From NCBI GenBank assembly GCA_030528715.1, contig JAUMYJ010000015.1, positions 1 to 32,403 of the forward strand: a stretch of DNA of 32,403 nucleotides, written 5' to 3'. This document shows, one piece after another, positions 1 through 9,053 of this stretch. The notes under the pieces are model-generated. The model was not told the origin of the DNA and ran no database searches. It was given only the letters and a program-made list of their open reading frames with translations. Origin of the DNA: Bacteroidales bacterium. GTDB lineage: Bacteria > Bacteroidota > Bacteroidia > Bacteroidales > Bacteroidaceae. How positions within the stretch are numbered: position 1 is the stretch's first letter; the number at the start of each line of letters is the position of its first letter. A program made the translations under genes and the position numbers.

Positions 1-65
1 ATGATACCTTTATGGCCGATGAGTTTGATAGCGAGGGATATGAAGTAAGCGATGAGGCGTATTAA
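1..65 (+). CDS. C-terminal end of an unidentified upstream gene (partial)
   Basis: The reading frame that starts at base 3 is open from the window edge and stops at the TAA at 63-65, giving about 20 residues. The tail is strongly acidic, ending in SDEAY. It lies 50 bp upstream of miaA on the same strand and could be the first gene of that unit. The fragment is too short to identify, and an open frame of this length could arise by chance, so the call is tentative. Confidence 0.35.
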   Translation, partial: DTFMADEFDSEGYEVSDEAY

Positions 66-115
66 GCATCATCACTCGCATTATTTTGTAAAAAGAACTC
101 ACACACCAGCAACGT

Positions 116-1045
116 ATGCCCAAGCACACGAACACTTTGTTTGTACTGACAGGACCTACTGGGGTGGGAAAAACAGAACTCAGCCTTGTCTTGGCTGAGT
201 TTTTGTGTTGTGACATAGTCAATGCCGATTCGCGTCAGATCTATGCAGGTATTCCTATCTCAACGGCAGCACCAACGAAGGAGCAGCGCGCACGCGTACC
301 ACATCACCTTGTAGAATGTTTGCCACTTGATGCTTATTATAGCGCAGCACAATTTGAGCAAGATGCTTTACGCATAGTTGAAGAGCAATTTGCACGCAGT
401 GGTGCAGCCTTGGTGTGTGGAGGAGCAATGCTTTATATTGATGCGTTGTGTAAGGGTATTGACAATATGCCCAATATAGATGAAGCTACACGCACGCTGC
501 TCGCAGAGCGTTATGCATACGAGGGGCTTGCACCTTTGCTGGACGAGCTTGGCCGCCTTGACCCCGAACATCGTGCCAAGGTAGACCCGCATAACGTACG
601 GCGTGTGTTGCATGCCTTAGAGGTATGTTACGTTTCGGGGCGTCCGTATAGTAGCTTTTTAGGTAAAGTTAAGGGAGAGCGTCCTTTTCGTATTGTTAAG
701 ATTGGTCTTAATCGTCCACGCGAAGTGCTTTTTGCACGCATTAACGAGCGTGTGACAGCGATGGCTGCTAGCGGCTTAATGGACGAAGCAGAGCGCGTCT
801 ATCCCTTGCGCCATCTCAATAGTCTTAATACGGTGGGTATGAAAGAGGCTTTTAAGGTTATTGAAGGTGAGTGGTCACTAGATTTTGCACTTGATCGTTT
901 GCGAAAAAATACGCGTGTCTATGCTAAGAAACAGCTTACATGGCTGGCGAAGGATACAGATGTGCACTGGCACTCTCCTGATGACCCTACGGCAGTGCTA
1001 CGTTTCGTAGCTAGCCAACTCAATATACCCGACCATACACACTAA
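116..1045 (+). CDS. miaA: tRNA dimethylallyltransferase, copy 1
   Basis: MiaA transfers the dimethylallyl group of DMAPP to N6 of A37 in tRNAs reading UNN codons, in the cytoplasm. The 309-residue protein has the usual family length. It opens with the P-loop GPTGVGKT at residues 13-20, followed by the DSRQIY motif at 38-43 that contacts tRNA and substrate. The GGAMLY segment near residue 102 and the C-terminal YAKKQLTWL segment are also typical. The ATG at 116 sits directly before the first beta strand, so the start is secure. PBP1A begins 11 bp downstream, suggesting co-transcription. A second miaA lies at 9134-10087. Carrying two copies is a known feature of Bacteroides and Porphyromonas; this copy looks the more canonical. 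Confidence 0.95.
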   Translation: MPKHTNTLFVLTGPTGVGKTELSLVLAEFLCCDIVNADSRQIYAGIPISTAAPTKEQRARVPHHLVECLPLDAYYSAAQFEQDALRIVEEQFARSGAALVCGGAMLYIDALCKGIDNMPNIDEATRTLLAERYAYEGLAPLLDELGRLDPEHRAKVDPHNVRRVLHALEVCYVSGRPYSSFLGKVKGERPFRIVKIGLNRPREVLFARINERVTAMAASGLMDEAERVYPLRHLNSLNTVGMKEAFKVIEGEWSLDFALDRLRKNTRVYAKKQLTWLAKDTDVHWHSPDDPTAVLRFVASQLNIPDHTH

Positions 1046-1056
1046 AAAATAACAGT

Positions 1057-3504
1057 ATGTCTATAACCTCGACTTCTTCGTGGCATACACGCTTAGCGTG
1101 GCCTTTTAGACTATTAGCTCGTGGCTGGCGGTGGTATCGCGGCTTATATCATGATGCACGATGGTATAAGAAGCTGTCGGTTCTATTCGTTAGCTTTGTC
1201 TTTGCGATAGTATGTTATTTTGTAGCACTCTATCTCAATCTGTTTTGGCTCTTTGGTAAGTCGCCCACGATGAGCGATATTATGGAGGCACGTAACAATG
1301 AGGCCTCTCTCATATATAGTGCAGATAGTGTGCTGTTAGGTAAATATTTCAATGAAAATCGCTCTCCAGTTGCTTATGATGAGGTCAATCCAATGTTTTA
1401 TCAAACGCTCATTGACACCGAAGATGCGCGCTTTTATGAGCATCATGGTATAGATTTTCAAGGGTTAGTGGCCGCTGTTAAAGACATGGTGCAAGGCAAT
1501 GCCCGTGGGGCATCTACGATTACACAGCAGTTGGTCAAAAATATGTTTCGTGTACGTACGAAATATTCTACGGGCTTGCTAGGTAAAATCCCTGGTGTGA
1601 AAATCCTTGTCATGAAGAGCAAGGAGTGGTTGCTGGCTGTGCAGATTGAGCTTTTTTATAGTAAGCAAGATATCTTGCAGATGTATGTTAATACGGTAGA
1701 CTTTGGTAGCAATGCCTATGGCATCAAGACAGCAGCTAAAACCTACTTTGACACCACGCCAGATGCTCTGACCATAGAGCAGGGAGCTACTCTTGTTGGT
1801 TTGCTTAAAGCTACGACCTCTTATAACCCTAAACTTAACCCCAAGCGTAGCCTTGTACGTCGTAATGTCGTGATTGATTGCTTGGCTGAATATGGTCATT
1901 TGTCACGCCGCGATGCTGATAGTATTAAGGCCTTACCATTACAGCTCAATTTTAATGTAGAGAAGGCTTACGATGGCCAAGCCCTTTACTTTCGCGATGC
2001 TGTCGCAGCACACCTAGAACAATGGTGTCAAGAAGCAGGTTACGACCTGTATACGGACGGACTGCAAATTTACACGACGCTTGATAGTCGTATGCAGGCA
2101 CACGCTGAGGCGGCAGTGCGCAAGCATATGCGCCAAGTACAGCAAAACTTCAAAGTACACTGGGGTAATCAAGACCCTTGGACACCTGAGTTTTTAGCCG
2201 ATTTAGTACGTCGTACGCCAGCTTTTGTTCGTTTGCGTACTCAATACCCAGAGGCTATTGAGGCTACGCTGATTGATTCGTTAAGGCACGATGTACACTC
2301 CGTACGTGTGTTTGACTACGATAGCCCTACGGGCGAAATAGAGTTGCAGCTCTCTACCGTAGACTCTATACGCTACATGACGCGTTTTATGCACAGTAGT
2401 CTTGTAGCTATGGAAACACAGACTTCACACGTAAAAGCTTATGTTGGAGACATCGACTTTGCACACTGGAAGTATGATAAAGCAGCCGCTACGCATCAAC
2501 CTGGCTCTACGTTTAAGCTGTTTGTCTACACCGAGGCTATGAACCAAGGCATGACAGCGTGTACTACTGAGCGAGACGAATACATTCAGATGACCGTAAA
2601 AACACGTGATGGGCGTGATACCATTTGGCGTCCGCGCAATGCTAATGGCCGTTACTCGGGTACGGATATGCCACTTCGTGCAGCCTTTGCACGGAGTGTC
2701 AATACTGTGGCTGTACGTCTTGGCAATAAGGTGGGTATCCCTAACATCATTACTACGGCACAGCGCATGGGTATTCGTAGCCGTCTAGATAATATACCTT
2801 CGCTAGCACTCGGTGCTAGTGATGTTAATGTCGTAGAGCTTACCAACGCTTATGCCACTGTGGCTAATCAAGGAATATATACTGCTCCTGTTCTTGTCAC
2901 GCGCATTCTTGATCGTGATGGCAATGAGGTTTATACTGCTCCTAATAATCATGTGCAAGCCATTCCTGAGCGTTCAGCTTTTTTAATGCAGCAGTTGCTT
3001 ATGGCTGGCATGCGCGATGGAGGTGGAACGTCCATGAGCCTTTGGGGTTATGTGGGTAATCATGCTTCTAGCACTGATTTTGGTGGTAAAACGGGTACTA
3101 CGAATGGCAATGCTGATGGATGGTTCGTAGGCGTATCTCCACACCTCGTAGCGGCAGCGTGGGTCGGTGGTGAATACCGCAATATCCATTTTCGTACAGG
3201 TGCATTAGGGCAGGGGAGTCGTACGGCTTTGCCCATCGTAGGCTATTTTATGGGTAGCGTTTTTGACGATGCTACGCTTGCCCCTCGCTACCGTGGCCAT
3301 TGGCCTAAGAGAGTTGATGGGGTAAGCCCTTCCGATTACCAATGTACTTATACACCTCCTCCTGCTGATACACTCTCGCTAGATTCTCTTGCCTTGCTTA
3401 TTGATGCTATCGGTAATGCTGAAATAGAGGAGCGTACGCAAGAAGGGAGTGGCGAAGTAGAGCCACTTTTTGAAACTCTCCCTGATGTTTTAGCGCCACA
3501 ATAA
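1057..3504 (+). CDS. Class A penicillin-binding protein (PBP1A-like transglycosylase/transpeptidase)
   Basis: This bifunctional peptidoglycan synthase polymerises glycan strands and cross-links them on the outer face of the inner membrane. A basic cytoplasmic N-terminus precedes one membrane span at about residues 41-66. The GT51 glycosyltransferase domain follows, with EDARFYEHHG at 122-131 carrying the catalytic Glu and GASTITQQLVKNMF at 151-164. The transpeptidase domain has the nucleophile motif STFK (Ser484), SVN at about 547-549 and KTGTT from Lys678, so all three penicillin-binding motifs are intact. The length of 815 residues is normal. The acidic tail after about residue 745 is probably disordered. 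The gene sits 11 bp after miaA and 46 bp before the TonB-dependent receptor. Calling it PBP1A rather than another class A enzyme rests on overall resemblance. Confidence 0.94.
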   Translation: MSITSTSSWHTRLAWPFRLLARGWRWYRGLYHDARWYKKLSVLFVSFVFAIVCYFVALYLNLFWLFGKSPTMSDIMEARNNEASLIYSADSVLLGKYFNENRSPVAYDEVNPMFYQTLIDTEDARFYEHHGIDFQGLVAAVKDMVQGNARGASTITQQLVKNMFRVRTKYSTGLLGKIPGVKILVMKSKEWLLAVQIELFYSKQDILQMYVNTVDFGSNAYGIKTAAKTYFDTTPDALTIEQGATLVGLLKATTSYNPKLNPKRSLVRRNVVIDCLAEYGHLSRRDADSIKALPLQLNFNVEKAYDGQALYFRDAVAAHLEQWCQEAGYDLYTDGLQIYTTLDSRMQAHAEAAVRKHMRQVQQNFKVHWGNQDPWTPEFLADLVRRTPAFVRLRTQYPEAIEATLIDSLRHDVHSVRVFDYDSPTGEIELQLSTVDSIRYMTRFMHSSLVAMETQTSHVKAYVGDIDFAHWKYDKAAATHQPGSTFKLFVYTEAMNQGMTACTTERDEYIQMTVKTRDGRDTIWRPRNANGRYSGTDMPLRAAFARSVNTVAVRLGNKVGIPNIITTAQRMGIRSRLDNIPSLALGASDVNVVELTNAYATVANQGIYTAPVLVTRILDRDGNEVYTAPNNHVQAIPERSAFLMQQLLMAGMRDGGGTSMSLWGYVGNHASSTDFGGKTGTTNGNADGWFVGVSPHLVAAAWVGGEYRNIHFRTGALGQGSRTALPIVGYFMGSVFDDATLAPRYRGHWPKRVDGVSPSDYQCTYTPPPADTLSLDSLALLIDAIGNAEIEERTQEGSGEVEPLFETLPDVLAPQ

Positions 3505-3550
3505 CATATATGAACAATAATTCCTTCGTCTCGTGCGTTGGATATATGAT

Positions 3551-5935
3551 ATGATTTACCATTTTTTCTTATGTCTATTCCTCGTAGCCTACGCCATTCC
3601 TATGGTAGCGCAGCGAGCGCATGTGCGTGGGCATGTGCGCAATGCTGAGGGCGAAGATTTGGGATTGTGTTTGGTGCGTGTTGCAGGCCAACCTTCGGCA
3701 ACTACACTATCCAAGTTTGATGGCCGCTATGCGCTTGATATAGCCACGCAAGATACCGTTACACTTGTCTTTTCGATCATTGGCTATAATACACAGCGCA
3801 AACGCCTTTTTGCGCCTACCGACACTATGACACTTAACATCACGCTCTCTTCAAGTGACAACGTGTTAGACGAAGCCCTTGTCACGGGGCAGCGTATCCA
3901 AACAGGTCAGGTGCAAACACTTAATCCAACCACACTTCGCCTCACTGCCTCTACCACGGGCAATGCTGTTGAAGAGCTGGTCAAGGCACAAGCTGGCGTA
4001 AGCTCACACAATGAGCTGAGTGCGCAATACAACGTACGTGGTGGCTCGTTTGACGAAAATAGTGTGTACCTTAATGGTATAGAACTATTTCGTCCTCAGC
4101 TTATTAACTCTGGGCAACAAGAGGGATTAAGTGTGATCAATTCTGATATGGTCGAGAAAATAGGCTTCTCTACCGGAGGCTTTGAGGCGCAATATGGCGA
4201 GCGTATGTCGTCTGTATTAGATATTACTTATAAGCGTGTTCAAGGTTTTGAGGGTAGCTTGCAAGCAAGTCTTTTGGGTGCTGGTGCTTATGTCGGACTA
4301 GGAAATAAAACAGTAAGTTTGCTGAGCAGTGTGCGCTATAAAACGAACGCTTACCTCCTTGCCTCATTGGATACCAAGGGTGAGTATACCCCATCATTTA
4401 TTGACTATCAAACCTATCTTAGTTGGAGGCCTACAACGCGCTGGACGCTTGATGTGATAGGCAACGTTTCTGACAACACCTACGACTTTACACCACAAGA
4501 TCGCGAAACTACTTTTGGTACGCTTGATGATGCTAAGCGCTTCAAAGTCTATTTCGATGGTCGCGAGCACGACTATTTTCGTACTTATTTCGCTGCTGGC
4601 ATGGCGCAATATGCTTTTACACCTAAACTGCGCTGGTCGCTTATGGCTTCTCACTTCTTGACCAAAGAGGCTGTCACCTACGATATTCAGGGTCAATACT
4701 GGCTTACTCCTTCGCAAAGTACCGAAACGCTTGGGGTAGGGACTTATCAAGAGCATGCGCGTAACTATCTTCAAGCCCATGTGTTCAACCTTGGCACGCG
4801 ACTCGCTGCCGAGTGGGGCTCCCACAAATCGCTTTTGGGGCTCAATGTTAAGCACGAAAAAATGCGTGAGCGTGCTGCTGAGTGGGAGATGCGTGATAGC
4901 GTAGGCTATGCTCTGCCTCATATACCCGATGTGCTGCGTCTTATTTACAGCATGCGCTCTCGCCACGAAATGACCTCTCGGCGTACCGAGCTGTTCGTTC
5001 AAGATACCTATCGTTTACCTACAAATATGGGGACGTTTACCTTCAACTATGGTCTGCGTTATACACATTGGGATTGGAATAAGGAGTCACTCTTTAGCCC
5101 ACGCTTTGCGGTAGCTTATCTTCCTGCGATTAATCGTCGTCTTACGCTTCGCTTTGCTACGGGAGTCTACTATCAAGCCCCTTTCTACAAAGAGCTTCGT
5201 GACACTACGATAGCCCAAGGGCATACGAGCGTCACACTCAATCGTAATATACGCTCGCCACGTTCGCTTCATTTTGTCGTAGGTGGAGATTATACGTTTG
5301 AGTTATATGGTCGTCCTTTCCGTTTCACGGCAGAAGCTTATTATAAATACCTTACACGCATCATTCCTTATACGGTGGATAATATGCGCATTGTCTATGC
5401 TGGCCAAAACCTTACCGATGGCTATGCCGCTGGTATTGACTTTAAGCTCTATGGCGAGTTTGTGCCAGGCACCAACTCGTGGCTTACGTTCTCGCTCATG
5501 AGCACCAAGCATAAATACCAAGGCCGCTGGCTACCACTTCCTACAGATCAGGGTTATAATTTCTCTGTACATTTCTCGGACTACTTCCCACATACCGACC
5601 GCTGGCTACTCACGCTGCGTGGTGCGCTGGCTGGCGGCTTACCCTTTACTGTGCCTCATCAAGGCCTAGCTAGTACCAACTTTCGTGCTCCTGCTTATCG
5701 CCGTGTAGACATAGGCCTAAGCTATCGTTTGCTCAATAACGAAGACCGCCATCACCGCCGAGGCTTTTCTAGCCTTTTGCGTAATGCTTGGCTTGGTCTA
5801 GATGCTTTTAATGTCTTTGGTATCAACAACACCAGTAGCTACTACTGGGTTACCGATATTACGAGCAATCAACATGCCGTGCCAAACTACCTTACAGGCA
5901 GACAGCTCAACCTTCGCTTTTTGTTGGAGTTTTAG
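3551..5935 (+). CDS. TonB-dependent receptor with carboxypeptidase-regulatory-like domain
   Basis: This is an outer-membrane, TonB-gated transporter of the Bacteroidota type. From the ATG at 3551 the protein has a signal peptide ending near PMVAQ. A carboxypeptidase-D-regulatory-like beta-sandwich follows at about residues 20-105 (HVRGHVRNAEGEDLG, then a SKFDGRYAL-type turn). The plug domain lies at about 110-215 and includes YNVRGGSFDENSVYLNG and GFEAQYGERMSS. The rest, about 570 residues, has the alternating aromatic pattern of a 22-strand barrel and ends in a terminal Phe (RFLLEF). The same frame also has a GTG at 3533, which would add six residues; the ATG was preferred because it gives a standard signal peptide. 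No SusD partner is adjacent, so the substrate cannot be inferred. A hairpin terminator follows at 6093. Confidence 0.92.
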   Translation: MIYHFFLCLFLVAYAIPMVAQRAHVRGHVRNAEGEDLGLCLVRVAGQPSATTLSKFDGRYALDIATQDTVTLVFSIIGYNTQRKRLFAPTDTMTLNITLSSSDNVLDEALVTGQRIQTGQVQTLNPTTLRLTASTTGNAVEELVKAQAGVSSHNELSAQYNVRGGSFDENSVYLNGIELFRPQLINSGQQEGLSVINSDMVEKIGFSTGGFEAQYGERMSSVLDITYKRVQGFEGSLQASLLGAGAYVGLGNKTVSLLSSVRYKTNAYLLASLDTKGEYTPSFIDYQTYLSWRPTTRWTLDVIGNVSDNTYDFTPQDRETTFGTLDDAKRFKVYFDGREHDYFRTYFAAGMAQYAFTPKLRWSLMASHFLTKEAVTYDIQGQYWLTPSQSTETLGVGTYQEHARNYLQAHVFNLGTRLAAEWGSHKSLLGLNVKHEKMRERAAEWEMRDSVGYALPHIPDVLRLIYSMRSRHEMTSRRTELFVQDTYRLPTNMGTFTFNYGLRYTHWDWNKESLFSPRFAVAYLPAINRRLTLRFATGVYYQAPFYKELRDTTIAQGHTSVTLNRNIRSPRSLHFVVGGDYTFELYGRPFRFTAEAYYKYLTRIIPYTVDNMRIVYAGQNLTDGYAAGIDFKLYGEFVPGTNSWLTFSLMSTKHKYQGRWLPLPTDQGYNFSVHFSDYFPHTDRWLLTLRGALAGGLPFTVPHQGLASTNFRAPAYRRVDIGLSYRLLNNEDRHHRRGFSSLLRNAWLGLDAFNVFGINNTSSYYWVTDITSNQHAVPNYLTGRQLNLRFLLEF

Positions 5936-6092
5936 GGCAAGTGTAGCGTGTAGAGTATAGCAAACGGATTGCATCATATCAATGCCATGTGTAGCTAAAA
6001 GGCGTTGGAACAGCTTGTATGATAGCTGACTTACCCTCTCATACGAGTCGTTACTTGCTCGCTTTGTGCCTTGTAAATATAGTTATAAACAT

Positions 6093-6128
6093 AGTTACCC
6101 CAAACGCTTATTAAGTTTCGGGGTAGCT
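6093..6128 (+). terminator. Hairpin terminator after the TonB receptor
   Basis: AGTTACCCC pairs with GGGGTAGCT (one G-T wobble), and inside it AAAC pairs with GTTT across one mismatch, leaving a 9-nt loop. A T-rich stretch (ATTTTGTTATTT) follows. It is the first strong hairpin after the receptor stop codon. Confidence 0.65.
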
Positions 6129-6130
6129 AT

Positions 6131-6161
6131 TTTGTTATTTCACATTAAATAACTACCTTTG
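6131..6161 (+). promoter_or_regulatory. Bacteroidota-type promoter for fbp
   Basis: TTTG at 6131-6134 and TACCTTTG at 6154-6161 are separated by exactly 19 bp, an exact match to the TTTG-N19-TAnnTTTG consensus of the Bacteroidota primary sigma factor. Transcription would begin near 6168. The -33 element overlaps the T-rich tract of the preceding terminator. Confidence 0.75.
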
Positions 6162-6264
6162 CTATAACAAAACCTTACGCACCACTTGTCTGTGCTAGGA
6201 TAGCCTTAACAATGGCTATTCGCCTATTAACACTAACCAACCAAATTACAAAATAGACGAAGTT

Positions 6265-8259
6265 ATGAACGTATCCGAAGAACCCATCAAGCCTGTATTG
6301 CAAGACTTGCGATACTTAGAGCTACTCTCACGCTCGTTTCCTACGGTGTCTAGTGTAACGACAGAGATTATCAATCTCGAAGCTATACTCAATCTGCCCA
6401 AAGGCACAGAGCATTTCTTGGCCGATGTACATGGTGAGTACGAAGCCTTCCAGCATGTGATTCGCAACGCCTCGGGTAACATCAAGCGCAAGGTCAATGA
6501 AATCTTTGCCAACTCGCTGCGTGAGCAAGAAAAAAAGGAGCTTTGCACTCTTATCTATTATCCAGAAGAAAAGCTCTCTCTCGTCAAATCTACCGACCCA
6601 AACCTCACCGATTACTATCACACCACGCTCAACTTGTTGGTAGAGGTTTGTCGTGTCGTGTCGAGCAAATATACGCGCTCTAAGGTGCGCAAGGCACTTC
6701 CTGCCGAGTACGCCTATATCATCGAAGAGTTGCTCCACGAGGCCAATGCCGACAAAAACAAGCAAGGCTATTTCAACGTCATCGTAGATACGATTATCTC
6801 TACTGGCCGCGCCGATAGCTTCATCACGGCCATCTGCCACCTTATTCAGGGTTTAGCCATCGACCACCTGCACATCTTGGGCGATGTTTACGACCGTGGC
6901 TCAGGGCCTCACCTCATTATGGAAATGCTCCGTCGCTTGCGCGATTGGGATCTCACTTGGGGCAACCACGATATCGTGTGGATGGGAGCCGCTGTGGGCA
7001 ACTTGGTTTGTATGGCCGATGTTATCCGTATAGCCCTACGTTATGGTAATACGACGACGCTCGAAGAAGGCTATGGCATTAACATGGTGCCACTGGCCAC
7101 ATTTGCACTCGAAACCTACGGAGACGACCCCTGCGAACTCTTCCAGCCGCGCTTCCTCAAGAGCGAAACTGTGCCTAGCGAAAAAACGGTGAGTCTCATT
7201 GCTAAAATGCATAAGGCCATCTCAGTCATTCGCTTCAAGCTCGAACAACAGCTTGTAGACCGACACCCTGAGTGGAAAATGCAAGACCGCAATATTTTAT
7301 CGACCGTAAACCTTAAAAAGGGTACGTGCGTTGTTGAGGGTAAAACTTATCCCATGCTCGATACGCTCTTGCCTACGGTAGACCCCAAGAACCCCTCTGC
7401 CCTTACCCTAGAAGAGCAAGAGTTGGTAGAGGCACTTGCGCGCTCATTTACTGCTTGTGGTCGCTTGCGCAAGCACATGATGTGTCAGCTCAAACATGGT
7501 GCGATGTACAATGTCGTCAATGGCAACTTACTTTTCCACGCTTCGGTGCCACTCAATGCCGACGGCACACTCAAAGAAATTGAGGTGGAGGGCGAAAAGG
7601 TCAAAGGCCGCGCCTTGATGGATCGCATTGAGCAAATCATCGCCACAGCCTTCGATACTGATAGCCAACACGAAGAGCGTAGCGCATCAATAGACTATTT
7701 CTGGTATTTGTGGAGCGGCGCCGATAGCCCACTCTTCGATAAGAGCAAAATGGCTACTTTCGAACGCTATTTCATAGCCGATAAAGCCACACACCACGAA
7801 GAGAAAGGCGCATACTATACGCTGCGCAACGAAGCCAAAATCTGCAACATGCTCCTTGACGAGTTTGGCGTGCAGGGCAAGCACCGCCACATCATCAATG
7901 GGCACGTACCTGTTAAGGTAGGCAAGGGTGAAAAGCCTGTCAAGGCCGATGGTTTGCTTATGGTCATTGACGGTGGCTTTGCTAAGGCCTACCACTCTAC
8001 GACAGGCATTGCAGGCTACACGCTTGTATATCACAGCCGTGGTTTCCAGCTCGTGCAGCACGAACCTTTCACCAGCACCGAAGAGGCCATTCGCACCGGA
8101 GCTGACATTCGCAGTACCACGCAGCTCGTAGAAATGAGTGGCAAACGCCTACTCGTAGACGACACCGACAAGGGTCACGAGCTACGCATACAGATTGAAG
8201 ACCTCAAAAAACTCCTCCTCGCTTACCGCCGAGGCATCATCAAGGAAAACGACCGCTAA
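6265..8259 (+). CDS. fbp: Fructose-1,6-bisphosphatase, class III
   Basis: The enzyme hydrolyses fructose 1,6-bisphosphate to fructose 6-phosphate in gluconeogenesis. The 664-residue length is typical of the class III family found in Bacillota and Bacteroidota, which is unrelated to the classical enzyme. The calcineurin-like metallophosphatase signature is complete: ADVHGE with Asp54 and His56, GDVYDRG with Asp207, GNHD at 233-236 and INGHVPVK near residue 547. It is a single-gene unit with its own promoter at 6131 and a leader of about 95 nt. The downstream neighbour is a decayed restriction fragment, so there is no operon partner. The aldolase that makes its substrate lies 6.5 kb away at 14793. 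Confidence 0.95.
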   Translation: MNVSEEPIKPVLQDLRYLELLSRSFPTVSSVTTEIINLEAILNLPKGTEHFLADVHGEYEAFQHVIRNASGNIKRKVNEIFANSLREQEKKELCTLIYYPEEKLSLVKSTDPNLTDYYHTTLNLLVEVCRVVSSKYTRSKVRKALPAEYAYIIEELLHEANADKNKQGYFNVIVDTIISTGRADSFITAICHLIQGLAIDHLHILGDVYDRGSGPHLIMEMLRRLRDWDLTWGNHDIVWMGAAVGNLVCMADVIRIALRYGNTTTLEEGYGINMVPLATFALETYGDDPCELFQPRFLKSETVPSEKTVSLIAKMHKAISVIRFKLEQQLVDRHPEWKMQDRNILSTVNLKKGTCVVEGKTYPMLDTLLPTVDPKNPSALTLEEQELVEALARSFTACGRLRKHMMCQLKHGAMYNVVNGNLLFHASVPLNADGTLKEIEVEGEKVKGRALMDRIEQIIATAFDTDSQHEERSASIDYFWYLWSGADSPLFDKSKMATFERYFIADKATHHEEKGAYYTLRNEAKICNMLLDEFGVQGKHRHIINGHVPVKVGKGEKPVKADGLLMVIDGGFAKAYHSTTGIAGYTLVYHSRGFQLVQHEPFTSTEEAIRTGADIRSTTQLVEMSGKRLLVDDTDKGHELRIQIEDLKKLLLAYRRGIIKENDR

Positions 8260-8277
8260 AAAGTCCCTATACATCAT

Positions 8278-8350
8278 TAGCCTGCAAAGGTACCTAATTC
8301 ACTCAATAGAGTTAAGAATAGCTCGTGATAATGTGTACCTTTGCAGGCTA
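8278..8350. repeat. 16-bp perfect inverted repeat with outward-facing -7-like boxes
   Basis: TAGCCTGCAAAGGTAC at 8278-8293 is the exact reverse complement of 8335-8350, separated by 41 bp. Each arm contains TACCTTTGCA, the commonest form of the Bacteroidota -7 element: one on the plus strand (8336-8343) reading right, and one on the minus strand (8292-8285) reading left into the end of fbp. No good TTTG -33 element is spaced correctly for either, so promoter activity is uncertain. It could instead be a terminator with a large loop, or the ends of a very small mobile remnant. Confidence 0.6.
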
Positions 8351-8493
8351 TCTAATACTCATTTGAAGTTTATTTTACTTGGCCGTGAGCAATAAAATAG
8401 CATTAAACATGAAGCTAATCATTTCTATCTTGTATTGTTCGTAAAAAAGAGATCAAGCTCACGCCCGAAGAAATTGTTCGACAGCTATATCTA

Positions 8494-8859
8494 TTGGTGC
8501 TTACGGAAGACTTAGGCTACCCCACTACGCGCATAGAGGTCGAATATGAGGTAACCTTTGGACGAGAAAAGAGGCGAGCCGACATTGTCATCTTCGATAA
8601 GCAGCAAACTACAAGCCCCTATATCATTGTTGAGCTGAAGAAACCCAAGCTCAAAGATGGCAAGGAGCAGCTCAAGAGCTATTGCAATGCGACAGGTGCG
8701 CCTATTGGTGTGTGGAGTAATGGTACGAGCATCTCTTACTACCACCGCAAAGACCCTAATTATTTTGAGGACATTAGCAATATCCCTAGAGCCGACCAAA
8801 AACTCTCGGATATCACGGCAAAGGCGATGGTAGAGCGAGCTATCGAGGTTATTGCCTAA
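8494..8859 (+). CDS. Type I restriction HsdR N-terminal-like domain fragment (possible pseudogene)
   Basis: The 121-residue product resembles the N-terminal HSDR_N-like nuclease-fold domain fused to N6-adenine methylases or type I restriction subunits in Bacteroidota. RRADIVIFD near residue 27 followed by IIVELKKPK near 48 gives a PD-(D/E)xK-like D...ExK arrangement, then LKSYCNATGAPIGVWSNG and YFEDISNIP. Family members normally continue into a methylase or helicase; this one stops at once. The only available start here is TTG at 8494. The frame is open back to 8419 and upstream codons still look family-like (LTPEEIVRQ), yet no ATG exists there. An ATG at 8409 is in another frame, which would fit a frameshift. 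A decayed remnant is the favoured reading; a small standalone protein is possible. Confidence 0.5.
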   Translation: MVLTEDLGYPTTRIEVEYEVTFGREKRRADIVIFDKQQTTSPYIIVELKKPKLKDGKEQLKSYCNATGAPIGVWSNGTSISYYHRKDPNYFEDISNIPRADQKLSDITAKAMVERAIEVIA

Positions 8860-8961
8860 TAGCATGCAACTTCTTGCTAAGCATTAAGCCTTTCTACACC
8901 TAGCTTTTGCCCAAAGCATTGTGCCGTGTCGGGGTACGCTTATGCCTTGGCGCGGCACGTG

Positions 8962-9001
8962 TGTTTCACGCCAGGGAACACTCGTTCCCTGACGTGAAAC
9001 A
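8962..9001. repeat. Long near-perfect hairpin, 18-bp stem with a 4-nt loop
   Basis: TGTTTCACGCCAGGGAAC at 8962-8979 pairs with 8984-9001 with one mismatch (C8971/A8992), leaving the loop ACTC. No poly-T tract follows on the plus strand. The compact palindrome between a broken gene and miaA resembles a dispersed REP-like element, but a bidirectional terminator is also possible. Only one copy was seen in this window. Confidence 0.6.
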
Positions 9002-9053
9002 ACTATTTGCGTAAAGCAAAGGGTAGGGTAGTCGAAGCGAAAAATAGACCATA

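Larger units (their letters stand above)
5936..6264. other. Intergenic region between the TonB receptor and fbp
   Basis: These 329 bp hold no convincing gene. The first 150 bp show nothing recognisable. The second half contains the terminator hairpin at 6093-6128 and, immediately after it, a consensus Bacteroidota promoter at 6131-6161. A leader of roughly 95 nt separates that promoter from the fbp start. Confidence 0.7.

Noticed and set aside
3533-3550. GTG at 3533 as start of the TonB-dependent receptor.
   Set aside because: The ATG at 3551 gives a standard signal peptide and needs no rare start codon.
4394-5002. A 202-codon reading frame on the minus strand.
   Set aside because: It lies entirely within the TonB-dependent receptor gene, shows no family motif, and is explained as a frame shadow.
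8278-8350. Invertible promoter (phase-variation switch) as an explanation for the inverted repeat.
   Set aside because: The 41-bp spacer is short for known Bacteroides inversion systems, the -7 boxes lie within the arms so inversion would change little, and no recombinase gene is nearby.
8919-8930. A 12-base sequence TTGTGCCGTGTC here recurs at 25904-25915 in another intergenic region.
   Set aside because: Identical 12-mers are expected several times by chance in 32 kb, and the flanking bases differ.
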